A DNA stretch of 58,716 nucleotides from Anaerolineales bacterium (GTDB taxonomy: Bacteria; Chloroflexota; Anaerolineae; Anaerolineales; UBA11858). The translations under genes were made by a program, and so were the position numbers. This document shows, piece after piece, positions 32,504-41,078 of this stretch; positions within the stretch are counted from its first letter, which is position 1, and each line of letters opens with the position of its first letter. The notes under the pieces were generated by a model. It was not told the origin of the DNA and did not search any database. It was given only the letters and a program-made list of their open reading frames with translations. The stretch lies in NCBI GenBank assembly GCA_024763275.1, contig JANTFT010000008.1, forward strand, positions 1 through 58,716. Reading direction: 5' to 3'.

Positions 32504-35500
32504 ATGGCTATTAAGAAAGCGCCCAACGAAGTCGATTTTATCCAGCAGGAGCATAAAACCCTCAAATTCTGGGAGGAGATCAAAGCTTTCCAGACCCTGC
32601 GAGAACTGCACAAAGGGGACCCGACCTGGTCATTCATCGATGGACCGATCACGGCCAACAACCCCATGGGTGTCCACCACGGCTGGGGCAGGACTTATAA
32701 GGACCTGTTCAACCGCTTCTGGACCATGCAGGGGCGCGAACTGCGCTACCAGAATGGTTTTGACTGCCAGGGATTATGGGTAGAGGTCGAGGTAGAGAAG
32801 GAAAAAGGCTTCGAGTCCAAAAAAGATATCGAAAGCTATGGGCTGGCCAAGTTCGTGAGGGAATGCAAAGCCCGCGTGCTGAAATACGCGGCTGTACAGA
32901 CAGAACAGTCTGTCCGTCTGGGATACTGGATGGATTGGAATGACCCGGATCAACTCCGGGAGCTGGCGGAAAAGCTCCTCGAGGACCCGCTCCAGGAGAT
33001 CACCGTGCCCGGACCCCGGGGTCCGGTGACCGACACAGTGGAGGGGATCGTTGCCAGACTGGGGCTGCAGGAACTGGGCGGCAGCTATTTCACCTTTTCC
33101 AACGAGAACAACTACATGATCTGGCAGTTCCTGAAGAAAACCTGGGAAAAGGGCTGGCTGTACCGGGGCGCTGATGTCATGCCCTGGTGCCCCCGCTGCG
33201 CCACGGCAATCAGCCAGCACGAGATCGTCACCGACGGCTATGCCGAGCTCACCCACCGCTCGGTCACCCTGCGCTTCCCTCTCCATGAAAAGCCGGGGGA
33301 ATCCCTGCTGGTCTGGACAACGACACCCTGGACGCTGACCTCCAATGTTGCGGCAGCAGTCGGTCCGGAACTGGATTATCTCAAAGTAGAGCTGAATCTG
33401 CCAGCTCCCAACGAAGGCCAGAAGCACGTCGTTTACCTCTCTAAAGGTACGCTTAGCATGCTGCAGGGAGAATATCAGGTCCTCGGGGAACTCAAGGGTG
33501 CGGAAATGGAAGGCTGGACCTATGATGGCCCCTTTGACGAGCTTCCCGCAGCCCAGATGGTCGGCGGCGTTACCGAGCTGAAAGAACTCCGGGAGGGCAT
33601 CGAACAGAGCGCCGCCCAGGCCCACCAGGTCATCCTCTGGGAGGAAGTCGGCGAAGAAGAGGGTACCGGTATCGTCCATATCGCACCAGGTTGCGGCGCT
33701 GAAGACTTCCAGCTATCCTTTGAAACCCCCCTTCCCCGACTCGCTCCCCTGAACGATGAGGGCTATTTTGTGGAAGGATTCGATTGGCTGACTGGACTGC
33801 ATGTCTCTGAAGTCGCGGATCCGATCTTCACAGAGCTTGAAAAGAAAGGGATTCTTTATCGGGTTGAGCCCTATACCCACCGCTACCCAACCTGCTGGCG
33901 CTGTAAGACCGAACTGGTCTTCCGCCTGGTGGATGAATGGTTCATCAACATGGGCGAAAACTACGACAAACCTCGCGAGGAATTGACCGCGGAGGAAAAA
34001 GAAGCCAGCCTGCGCTACCAGATCATGGATGTGGTAGACCAGATCCGCTGGATACCGGAATTTGGCCATGCCCGGGAGCTGGACTGGCTGAGAAATATGC
34101 ACGACTGGATGATATCCAAAAAACGCTACTGGGGACTGGCTCTTCCCATCTGGGTCTGCGACGACTGCGGCCACTACCGGGTCATCGGCGATGAACAGGA
34201 ATTAAAAGAAAGAGCCATCGCTGGCTACGATGCCCTGGAGGGCCACTCCCCGCACCGCCCCTTCATCGATGAGGTCGTGCTGTCCTGTGATAAATGCGGC
34301 GGGAAAATGCACCGCATCCCCGATGTGGGCACCCCCTGGCTGGATGCCGGCATTGTCCCCTTCTCCACCCTATCCTACCGGACCGATCCTGATTTCTGGA
34401 AAAAATGGTATCCTGCGGACTGGATCAGCGAATCCTTCCCAGGACAGTTCCGGAACTGGTTCTACAGCCTGCTGGCCATGGCCACAGTCCTGGATAGCTC
34501 CCCTCCCTTCCGGGAGAACTTCAGCTACGCCAGCTTGCTGGCGGAAGACGGCCGGCCAATGCATAAATCCTGGGGCAACTCGATCGAATTCAACGAGGCC
34601 GCGGACAGGATGGGCGTGGATGTGATGCGCTGGCTGTACTGCGCCCATAAGCCCGAAAACAATCTGATATTCGGATTCCACAGGGCAGAAGAAACCCGCC
34701 GCCGCTTCATCATTCCTTTCTGGAATGTCTATTCCTTCTTTACCACCTATGCTGAGATCGACGGTTGGACCCCTGAGCTGGCAGCCTTCGACCCGGACAG
34801 GCCGGAAGGACCTACACCAGAATCCGAAAACCCGCTGGACCGCTGGATCCTGGGACGGCTGAACGAGACAGTTGCCGGGGTCAGCAGCGACCTTGAAAAT
34901 TCCAGTGCCTACGGCGCCACCCAGGCTTTTGAATCCCTGCTAGACGATCTCAGCAACTGGTATGTGCGCCGCTCGCGCAGGCGCTACTGGAAAAGCGAAA
35001 CGGACACGGACAAATCGACCGCCTATCTCACCCTCTGGCATGTGCTGGTAAAAATGAGCCGGGCGCTCGCTCCGGTGATCCCCTTCCTGACCGAGGACAT
35101 CTACCAGAATCTGGTGCGCTCGGTATTCCCGGAAGCCCGGGAAAGCATCCACCACACCCTGTGGCCAGAAGCTGACCAGGACGCGATTGACAGCAAGCTG
35201 ATCGACCAGATGAAACTGGCCCGGGAAACCGCCAGCCAGGGACTCAGCGCCCGCAGCAATGCCGGAATCAAGGTCCGCCAGCCCCTTTCTCGGGTGCTTG
35301 TTTATGTCAAAGAAGGCCGGGCAGAGCTGGATCCGGCCATCAAGGAGATTGTCAGAGATGAGCTCAACATCAAAGAGCTGGCCTTTGTCGAGGATCCTGG
35401 ATCACTGCTTTCCTACAAGATTCTGCCGGACAACAAGCTGCTAGGTCCCAAATACGGGGCTGAGTTCCCCAAGATCAAGTCCGCCCTGGCAGGGCTGAAT

Positions 35501-35944
35501 CCCGACCTGGTCGCCGACCTGGTGAATGAGGACAAAGAGGTCCCTCTGGAAGTGGAGGGAAAGACCATCATGCTGGAGCCGGAAGAGGTCCTGGTGCGAA
35601 CGGAAGGGGCAGCTGGTCTATCCACTGTAGACAGCAAGCTGCTCACGGTTGCTATTGATACCGAGATCACTCCCGACCTGCGAGATGAAGGCCTGGCCAG
35701 GGAGATAGTCAGACGCATCCAGGACTTCCGCAAGCAGGCCGATTTCGACATCGCCGACCGCATTGCACTGGTCTATCAGGCTACCCCGGAACTGAAAAAA
35801 GCTCTCGAAGCCCACCGGGAATACATCATGCAGGAAACCCTGGCCCTGGAAATGAGGGAGGGCCAACCAGAAGCGGGCACCTTCAGCGCTACCGCCAGCT
35901 TCGAGGGAGAGGAAGCCACCCTGGGTTTGAAGGTGATCAAATAA
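32504..35944 (+). CDS. ileS: isoleucyl-tRNA synthetase with swapped GVHH signature motif
   Basis: A 1146-residue class I synthetase, long as in the type 2 (eukaryote-like) IleRS. It attaches Ile to tRNA-Ile and has a CP1 editing domain (about 190-430; WTTTPWTLTSNVAAAVG is the threonine-rich editing motif). The usual HxGH active-site motif is replaced: residues 56-59 read GVHH in NPMGVHHGWGRTYKD. KMSKS is also divergent: PMHKS at 685-689 (GRPMHKSWGNS). Zinc-type Cys pairs are in MPWCPRCATA, CWRCKTE, CDDCG and CDKCG. The anticodon-binding region is at about 780-950. AGGAGG is just before ATG. Expression is T-box controlled. Confidence 0.96.
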   Translation: MAIKKAPNEVDFIQQEHKTLKFWEEIKAFQTLRELHKGDPTWSFIDGPITANNPMGVHHGWGRTYKDLFNRFWTMQGRELRYQNGFDCQGLWVEVEVEKEKGFESKKDIESYGLAKFVRECKARVLKYAAVQTEQSVRLGYWMDWNDPDQLRELAEKLLEDPLQEITVPGPRGPVTDTVEGIVARLGLQELGGSYFTFSNENNYMIWQFLKKTWEKGWLYRGADVMPWCPRCATAISQHEIVTDGYAELTHRSVTLRFPLHEKPGESLLVWTTTPWTLTSNVAAAVGPELDYLKVELNLPAPNEGQKHVVYLSKGTLSMLQGEYQVLGELKGAEMEGWTYDGPFDELPAAQMVGGVTELKELREGIEQSAAQAHQVILWEEVGEEEGTGIVHIAPGCGAEDFQLSFETPLPRLAPLNDEGYFVEGFDWLTGLHVSEVADPIFTELEKKGILYRVEPYTHRYPTCWRCKTELVFRLVDEWFINMGENYDKPREELTAEEKEASLRYQIMDVVDQIRWIPEFGHARELDWLRNMHDWMISKKRYWGLALPIWVCDDCGHYRVIGDEQELKERAIAGYDALEGHSPHRPFIDEVVLSCDKCGGKMHRIPDVGTPWLDAGIVPFSTLSYRTDPDFWKKWYPADWISESFPGQFRNWFYSLLAMATVLDSSPPFRENFSYASLLAEDGRPMHKSWGNSIEFNEAADRMGVDVMRWLYCAHKPENNLIFGFHRAEETRRRFIIPFWNVYSFFTTYAEIDGWTPELAAFDPDRPEGPTPESENPLDRWILGRLNETVAGVSSDLENSSAYGATQAFESLLDDLSNWYVRRSRRRYWKSETDTDKSTAYLTLWHVLVKMSRALAPVIPFLTEDIYQNLVRSVFPEARESIHHTLWPEADQDAIDSKLIDQMKLARETASQGLSARSNAGIKVRQPLSRVLVYVKEGRAELDPAIKEIVRDELNIKELAFVEDPGSLLSYKILPDNKLLGPKYGAEFPKIKSALAGLNPDLVADLVNEDKEVPLEVEGKTIMLEPEEVLVRTEGAAGLSTVDSKLLTVAIDTEITPDLRDEGLAREIVRRIQDFRKQADFDIADRIALVYQATPELKKALEAHREYIMQETLALEMREGQPEAGTFSATASFEGEEATLGLKVIK

Positions 35945-35956
35945 CCCGACCAATAA

Positions 35957-36004
35957 CAGGGATGCGGGTTCCAGAAAGGACCCTGCATCCCTGGAGATTT
36001 TTTT
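35957..36004 (+). terminator. intrinsic terminator of ileS
   Basis: Stem 35957-35968 with 35981-35993 (CAGGGATGC pairs GCATCCCTG, plus GGG/CCC beyond a bulged T). A run of seven T follows at 35998-36004. It separates ileS from the tyrS transcription unit. Confidence 0.8.
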
Positions 36005-36012
36005 GATATAAT
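36004..36012 (+). promoter_or_regulatory. extended -10 promoter of the tyrS leader
   Basis: TGA followed by a perfect TATAAT (36007-36012), so it fits an extended -10; no clear -35 is seen. Transcription should begin at or within a base or two of the ATG at 36020, which would make the leader peptide mRNA leaderless. Confidence 0.5.
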
Positions 36013-36019
36013 CCAAACA

Positions 36020-36070
36020 ATGAAGGCAGGTCGAATCTTCGGACACAACCGCTATTATCACAAGCGCTAG
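36020..36070 (+). CDS. candidate 16-residue tyrS leader peptide with tandem Tyr codons
   Basis: An ATG at 36020, 16 codons, stop TAG at 36068-36070. The peptide reads MKAGRIFGHNRYYHKR. The two adjacent Tyr codons TAT TAT are at 36053-36058, five codons before the stop. The next downstream gene is tyrosyl-tRNA synthetase, so the residue tested by the peptide is exactly that charged by the enzyme. The stop codon abuts a perfect 10-bp stem (36071-36102). There is no Shine-Dalgarno, in keeping with a leaderless start. Not proven to be translated; the chance origin of so short an ORF is the main alternative. Confidence 0.5.
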   Translation: MKAGRIFGHNRYYHKR

Positions 36071-36102
36071 AAGCACTGATACCCACCAATCGATCAGTGC
36101 TT
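36071..36102 (+). promoter_or_regulatory. hairpin 1 of the tyrS leader
   Basis: Arms AAGCACTGAT (36071-36080) and ATCAGTGCTT (36093-36102), perfect, with a 12-base loop. The 3' arm AGTGCTT (36096-36102) can instead pair with AAGCGCT (36062-36068) at the end of the leader ORF, over 7 bp with one G-U. Confidence 0.6.
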
Positions 36103-36105
36103 CCC

Positions 36106-36133
36106 AACACGCCCTCCCAAATGGGGGCGTGTT
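36106..36133 (+). promoter_or_regulatory. hairpin 2 of the tyrS leader
   Basis: Arms 36106-36116 and 36123-36133 (11 bp with one G-U). It is followed by TTATTATGTT, which is a poor U-tract, so termination would be weak. Its loop side holds CCTCCC (36113-36118), an exact complement of the tyrS ribosome site GGGAGG (36159-36164). Hairpin 2 formation would keep that segment off the ribosome site. Confidence 0.55.
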
Positions 36134-36169
36134 ATTATGTTGAAGAACCGCACAACCCGGGAGGATCCA

Positions 36170-37396
36170 ATGGGAAAACCCAAAATGACCCTGGATGAAC
36201 AGGTAGCCTATCTGATGCAGGGCGCTGAGTACGGCGACGAGCAAACAAAACAGGCCATGGCAGAGGAACTGAGAGAGCGCCTGCTGGAAGCCGGAAAGGA
36301 CCAGCGGCCCTTGAAGGTCTACTGTGGTTACGATCCCACAGCCCCTGACCTGCACCTCGGTCATACGGTCACCATGCGCAAGCTGCGCCAATTCCAGGAG
36401 CTGGGCCACGAGGTGACCTTCCTGATCGGTGATTTCACTTCCCTGGTAGGAGATCCCTCTGACAAGGACAGCCTGCGACCCCGCCTGACAAACGAGCAGG
36501 TCCGGGAAAACGCCCACACCTACGCAGAACAGGCTTTCAAGATCCTTGATCGGGAAAAGACCACCATCAAGTACAACTCAGAATGGCTCTCCAAACTCAC
36601 CTTTGAGGATGTTATCCGCATCAGCGCTAACTTCACTGTGCAGCAGTTCTTGACCCGGGACAATTTCGCCAAACGCTACAGCAAAAATGACCCCATCTAT
36701 CTGCATGAGTTCTTCTACGCCTGGATGCAGGGCTATGATGCCTACATGCTGGACGCAGACGTCCAGGTTGGGGGCACCGACCAGCTGTTCAATATCGTCA
36801 CCGCGGCCAGGAAGCTGATGTCCACTCTGGGAAAAAGGCCTAACATCGGTATCACCATGTCCATCCTCCCCGGCACCGACGGCGAGATCCGCATGAGCAA
36901 ATCGCTGGGAAATGACATCCCCATCGCCGGCGATCCCTCAGATATGTACGGCAAGGTGATGTCGCTCCCCGACAAGGCCATGGGCATATTCAGCCGGCTG
37001 GTCACCAGCTGGACCCCGATAGAGATCGAGGAATTCGAAGCGCATATCGCCAGCGGAGAGCTGCACCCCAAAGAAGCTAAGATGGCTCTGGCCAAAGAGA
37101 TCGTCACTATCTATCATGGCGCAGAGCAGGCGGCCAGGGCAGAGGCGGATTTCGTACGCGTCTTCCAGGAACAGGGCCAACCAGAGGAAATGGAAGAATA
37201 TCAGCTTCAGGGCGGACAGTCTGTGCTGGAGCTGCTGACGGATGCCGGCCTGGTCGAAAGCCGCAGTCAGGCCAGGAGGTTGATCAGCCAGAACGCGGTC
37301 AAGCTGGATGACAGGGTTCTCGATGACCCCTTCGCGGAATTCCCCGGCAAAGGAGTACTGCGGGTTGGCAAACGGCGCTTTATCAGAGTGATCTGA
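36170..37396 (+). CDS. tyrS: tyrosyl-tRNA synthetase (TyrZ-type)
   Basis: A 408-residue class I synthetase that charges tRNA-Tyr. The HIGH motif is DLHLGHTVTMRKL (about 50-62), and the KMSKS motif is RMSKSLGND, which marks the TyrZ branch rather than E. coli-type KFGKT. Residues about 345-408 are a C-terminal S4 RNA-binding domain (SRSQARRLISQNAVKLDDRVL). ATG 36170 is preferred for the GGGAGGA site 5 bases before it; an in-frame ATG at 36137 lies inside leader hairpin territory. Its leader carries a candidate Tyr-codon peptide. Confidence 0.96.
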   Translation: MGKPKMTLDEQVAYLMQGAEYGDEQTKQAMAEELRERLLEAGKDQRPLKVYCGYDPTAPDLHLGHTVTMRKLRQFQELGHEVTFLIGDFTSLVGDPSDKDSLRPRLTNEQVRENAHTYAEQAFKILDREKTTIKYNSEWLSKLTFEDVIRISANFTVQQFLTRDNFAKRYSKNDPIYLHEFFYAWMQGYDAYMLDADVQVGGTDQLFNIVTAARKLMSTLGKRPNIGITMSILPGTDGEIRMSKSLGNDIPIAGDPSDMYGKVMSLPDKAMGIFSRLVTSWTPIEIEEFEAHIASGELHPKEAKMALAKEIVTIYHGAEQAARAEADFVRVFQEQGQPEEMEEYQLQGGQSVLELLTDAGLVESRSQARRLISQNAVKLDDRVLDDPFAEFPGKGVLRVGKRRFIRVI

Positions 37397-37464
37397 AACA
37401 TCCTCTGAAGGAGGTCTCCAGCTGTCCGGACATAAACCTTAATCCCACAATCAGGTGAGCCGCT

Positions 37465-38178
37465 ATGTCTCTGAATTTTAGCTTTATAGTACTTGAAGAA
37501 CATCCCTACGGGCGGGAAATGCTCCGCATCCTGCTGGAAAACGATCTGATTCCCAACCTGGTCATCCAGGAAGTATCCCCGATAGGAGATGAAGAGCGCC
37601 AGAAATTCCTCGCCCGCATGGCAGGACAGCCCCTGCCGCCGCGCTTGAACCAGCTGATCTCCGGCAGGAAGATCCCGAGCTACTGCGTCCCCAATCACAA
37701 TGACAGCTCCTGCAAAGAGCTGCTGGAGGAAGCCCAACCCGATCTGCTGGTGCTGGGCGGAACGCGCATCATCAAACATGAAATCCTGGAAATCCCCCGC
37801 CTGGGGACAGTCAACGCTCATCCAGGTCTGCTTCCCTGGCTGCGGGGCTCAGCTTCAGTTGGCTGGGCTTTATACAAAGACCTTCCCCAGGGGGCCACTG
37901 CTCATTTTGTGTCCCCGGGAATCGATACTGGCGATATCATCATCACCCGCCAGCTGCCGGTTTACCACCATGACACCTACGAAAGCCTTAACTACCGGGT
38001 CGCCATCCTGGCCGGGGAATTAATGGCAGAGGCCCTGACCATGATTGCCAGGGACGAGGTCAACCCCACCCCCCAGGATCCTTCCCAGGGGGAGACCTTC
38101 AAAGTCATCCCGGCTGATCTTTTAGAAGAAGGCAAACAGCGCCTGGCGGAAGGACACTACTCGCACTACGCGGATTGA
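37465..38178 (+). CDS. formyltransferase-fold protein (Fmt/PurN-like)
   Basis: A 237-residue protein with the formyl transferase core. The catalytic Asn-His pair is in TVNAHPGLLPWLRGSASVGWAL and the Asp in FVSPGIDTGDII, so the N-H-D triad is intact. It is too short to be a full methionyl-tRNA formyltransferase (about 310, with an OB-fold C-domain) and lacks PurN-specific N-terminal sequence. Such proteins may formylate sugars, amino acids or other amines with 10-formyl-THF. An AGGTGAG site precedes ATG. It precedes kynureninase by 107 bases; a promoter lies in that gap. Confidence 0.85.
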   Translation: MSLNFSFIVLEEHPYGREMLRILLENDLIPNLVIQEVSPIGDEERQKFLARMAGQPLPPRLNQLISGRKIPSYCVPNHNDSSCKELLEEAQPDLLVLGGTRIIKHEILEIPRLGTVNAHPGLLPWLRGSASVGWALYKDLPQGATAHFVSPGIDTGDIIITRQLPVYHHDTYESLNYRVAILAGELMAEALTMIARDEVNPTPQDPSQGETFKVIPADLLEEGKQRLAEGHYSHYAD

Positions 38179-38239
38179 CGGTGCCTGATCCTTCCGACGC
38201 CAGGATCCTCCCCTGGTTCATAGACCAGGGCGCAGGCAG

Positions 38240-38267
38240 TTGGCGATCAGGATCCGCGGGATATAAT
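38240..38267 (+). promoter_or_regulatory. promoter of kynU
   Basis: -35 TTGGCG (38240-38245), 16-base spacer, -10 TATAAT (38262-38267). The predicted start of transcription is about 12 bases before the ATG and still includes the GAGAGGA ribosome site in part. Confidence 0.55.
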
Positions 38268-38285
38268 CATAGAGAGGAAACCACC

Positions 38286-39572
38286 ATGAACAGGACTACC
38301 GCAGAAGAATACGCCCTGGAACTTGATCAACAGGATCCGCTGGCCGGGTTCCGGGAGCAGTTTGTGATCGATGATCCCGACCTGATCTACCTGGACGGCA
38401 ATTCCCTGGGCAGGCTGCCGGCCAGAACCGCCGCTCACCTCGCAAGCACGGTCCAGGAAGGCTGGGGAACCCAGCTGATCCGGGGATGGAATCAGGGCTG
38501 GTATGAAATGCCCACCCGACTGGGCTCGCGGATCGCCGATTTGATCGGCGCCAGGGCTGACGAGGTAGTGGTGTGCGATTCCACATCGGTCAACCTGTTC
38601 AAGCTGGCAGCCGCGGCGCTGCGCTTCCAAAAAGGAAGAAACACCCTGGTAAGTGATGAGTTCAATTTCCCAACCGATCTGTACATCTTCCAGGGTGTGA
38701 TCGACCTGCTGGACGCCGGACACCAGCTGGTCCTGGCCCGATCAGAAGATTCCATCTCAATCCCTGATAAAAACCTACTCCAGTTGATCACCGGCGACAC
38801 AGCCCTGCTGGCGCTGACCCAGGTGGCCTTTAAATCCGCCTTCATGTACGATATTCAGGAAGTGACCGCCGCCGCTCATCAGGCAGGAGCCCTGACCCTT
38901 TGGGACCTGTCCCACTCTGTGGGCGCGGTACCGCTGAAGCTGAATGAATGGGATGTGGACCTGGCAGTGGGCTGCTCCTACAAATACCTCAACGGGGGCC
39001 CAGGGGCGCCCGCCTTCTTATATGTCCGCAAAGACCTGCAGGAAAAACTGGTCTCTCCCATCTGGGGCTGGTTCGCAGACCGGGAGCCATTTGCTTTTCG
39101 GCTGGATTTCTCGCCGGCGGATGACATCTCCCGCTTCCAGATCAGCACACCCCCTATTCTCTCCCTCGCCGGGATCGAACCTGCCTTGGACCTGATCCTG
39201 GAAGCCGGTGTGGACAACCTGAGGGCTAAAAGCATACAGCAAACCGAGTACCTGATCTATCTGGCCCAGGAGAACCTGCTGCCGCTGGGTTTTGAGCTGG
39301 GATCGCCCCTGGACCCGGCGCGGCGCGGATCCCATGTCTCGCTGCGTCACCCGGAGGCCTACCGGATCTGCCGGGCTTTGATTGACCCCAGGCCGGGAGA
39401 CACGACCATGCGGGTGGTACCGGATTTCCGGGCCCCGGACAACATCCGCCTGGGTATAGCCCCGCTGTACACCAGCTACAGGGACATCTTCCGGGCGCTG
39501 GAGCGTCTGAAAAAGATCCTTGAAAAGGATATATACCTGTCCTACTCGAAAGAACGACAGGCTGTTACCTGA
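38286..39572 (+). CDS. kynU: kynureninase
   Basis: A 428-residue PLP enzyme that cleaves kynurenine to anthranilate and alanine. IYLDGNSLGRLP at the N-terminus, DEFNFPTDLYI, ALTLWDLSHSVGAVPL and GCSYKYLNGGPGAPAFLYV (with the Schiff-base Lys) are the family landmarks; DISRFQISTPPILSL and GSHVSLRHPEAYRI follow. The ATG at 38286 with GAGAGGA is used. An in-frame ATG-less extension to 38175 runs through a promoter and is rejected. Tryptophan dioxygenase and formamidase genes are not seen here. The stop is 6 bases from the convergent MFS stop, with a small 6-bp stem at 39568-39583. Confidence 0.95.
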   Translation: MNRTTAEEYALELDQQDPLAGFREQFVIDDPDLIYLDGNSLGRLPARTAAHLASTVQEGWGTQLIRGWNQGWYEMPTRLGSRIADLIGARADEVVVCDSTSVNLFKLAAAALRFQKGRNTLVSDEFNFPTDLYIFQGVIDLLDAGHQLVLARSEDSISIPDKNLLQLITGDTALLALTQVAFKSAFMYDIQEVTAAAHQAGALTLWDLSHSVGAVPLKLNEWDVDLAVGCSYKYLNGGPGAPAFLYVRKDLQEKLVSPIWGWFADREPFAFRLDFSPADDISRFQISTPPILSLAGIEPALDLILEAGVDNLRAKSIQQTEYLIYLAQENLLPLGFELGSPLDPARRGSHVSLRHPEAYRICRALIDPRPGDTTMRVVPDFRAPDNIRLGIAPLYTSYRDIFRALERLKKILEKDIYLSYSKERQAVT

Positions 39573-39578
39573 TCGGTA

Positions 39579-40940
39579 TCAGGCAGTAACGTGCTCTACT
39601 GCCCCCTGCCTGGCCCTTTTCTCATTGACATTCAGCAGCAGCACCAAACCTACCAGCAGGAACAGGATGACAGGCAGGATGGCAACCCGCTGTCCCAGCT
39701 GTTCGGCAAAGGGTGCGCCACCCTCGAGCAATCTGAACCACAGGAATGACGCCTTATCGCCCTGAGCTTCAAAGAACAGGGCCGCTTCAGCTGCCACATA
39801 GCCGTAAATGGTGGGACCGATGAATGATGAGGTCCTGCCCGCCACAGCAAAGAAGCCGTAGAATTCTGCGCTTCTACCCTGAGGAGCCAGAGATCCTACC
39901 ATAGCCCGGCTCACCGCCTGCACGGAGGACAGGGCCAGTCCAGCGACACCGCCGATCACATAAAAACCGGCCACCGATTCGACCACGAACAGACCCACCA
40001 CCGAGGCGATCATCAGCAGCAGGAATATCACCAGGGAGGCTTTACCGCTTTGCTTGTCCGCTATCCAGCCTGAGATATAAGCGCCGATCACACTGGTGAA
40101 CTGGATCAGGATCATGAAGAGAATGATCTGCTGCTGGTCCAATCCAAACATCACCGCGCCGAATATGGCTGCGAAATTGATAGCCATCAGGATGCCGTCG
40201 TTGTAAACCAGGAAGGCGATGATATATTTGATGAACTCCCGGTGTTCCTTGACACCCCGAAAAGTGTTCCGGAGCCGCTGGAAAGCCACGCTGAAGATAT
40301 TTTCGCCCGGCAAAAGCTTCTTATCTTCGTTCTTTTCACGGAACCAGATGAAGAGCGGGGCCGCAAAGACAGCAAAGTAAACAGCTGTGATCACCAGTGA
40401 GAAACGAACGATCCAGGTGCCCTCGTTCATTGTGACCAGGGCCAGCACGATGAACAGGCACACAATTCCGCCCAGCAGGCCGATCGCCCAGCCATTACCT
40501 GAAACGCGGCCGATCTCATGCCTTTCCGCAACTTCGGGAAGCAGGGAATTGTAAAATACCTGCCCGCCCCGGTAGCCGATCTCAGCCAGGATGAACAAAA
40601 CCATACCCAGCAGAATATCCCCTTTCTGAACAAAATACAGCAGGGCGGTGCAGGTTATCGCCAGAGCCGTAAAATAGATCAGCAGGCGCTTCTTCTTTCC
40701 GGTATGGTCAGCTATCACCCCCAGAACAGGAGAGATCAGGGCCACGACCAGCATAGCGATACCCACCGATAACCCCCACAGGCGGGAACCTTCCGCACCG
40801 CCGACAACATGCCCTTTAAAATAAGCGGCATAGATTGCCAGGATCACAACCGCCGCATAAGCTGAATTTCCAACATCATACAGGTACCACAACCAGCGCC
40901 GGCTGAGGGGTGATTTCGATTGGCCAATATCAGATCCCAT
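39579..40940 (-). CDS. MFS transporter, UMF1 (Atg22-like) family
   Basis: A 453-residue protein with about twelve helices. The N-terminus SRRWLWYLYDVGNSAYAAVVI is the hallmark YDxxNSa(F/Y) sequence of UMF1 / Atg22-like proteins. ADHTGKKKRLLIYFT is the loop 2-3 motif; the second-half loop is IADKQSGKASLVIF, and GSLAPQGRSAEFYGFFAVAGRTSSFIGP is a conserved late block. Atg22 exports amino acids from the yeast vacuole, and the bacterial role is unclear. ATG 40940 has GGAG at 6 bases. A second start at 40991 (GTG, with GGAGG) cannot be excluded. Confidence 0.92.
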   Translation of the reverse strand: MGSDIGQSKSPLSRRWLWYLYDVGNSAYAAVVILAIYAAYFKGHVVGGAEGSRLWGLSVGIAMLVVALISPVLGVIADHTGKKKRLLIYFTALAITCTALLYFVQKGDILLGMVLFILAEIGYRGGQVFYNSLLPEVAERHEIGRVSGNGWAIGLLGGIVCLFIVLALVTMNEGTWIVRFSLVITAVYFAVFAAPLFIWFREKNEDKKLLPGENIFSVAFQRLRNTFRGVKEHREFIKYIIAFLVYNDGILMAINFAAIFGAVMFGLDQQQIILFMILIQFTSVIGAYISGWIADKQSGKASLVIFLLLMIASVVGLFVVESVAGFYVIGGVAGLALSSVQAVSRAMVGSLAPQGRSAEFYGFFAVAGRTSSFIGPTIYGYVAAEAALFFEAQGDKASFLWFRLLEGGAPFAEQLGQRVAILPVILFLLVGLVLLLNVNEKRARQGAVEHVTA

Positions 40941-41016
40941 TAAGCGCTCCTTCAGATGACTGAATGAACTGTATAGATTTAACACCTTCACCTCCAGGCG
41001 GATACGCCAGCCTGCT

Positions 41017-41057
41017 TAAAAAAAATAACCGAACGGTCCCGGTGATCCGTTCGGTTA
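41017..41057 (-). terminator. intrinsic terminator of the fumarase gene
   Basis: Perfect 11-bp stem (41026-41036 with 41047-41057), 10-base loop. On the minus strand it is followed by a run of eight T at 41024-41017. It lies 22 bases after the fumarase stop. Confidence 0.85.
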
Positions 41058-41078
41058 ACCCAAATAGTGTTTAAACGC

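Noticed and set aside
36106-36140. Hairpin 2 of the tyrS leader as a strong intrinsic terminator
   Set aside because: The bases after the stem are TTATTATGTT rather than a T-run, so only weak termination is plausible; kept as a regulatory stem.
36137-36169. Longer tyrS start at 36137
   Set aside because: The ATG lies just after leader hairpin 2 without its own ribosome site; GGGAGGA fits the ATG at 36170.
38175-38285. 37-codon N-terminal extension of kynureninase
   Set aside because: It contains a good TATAAT promoter and the GAGAGGA site of the ATG at 38286; family members start at the later position.
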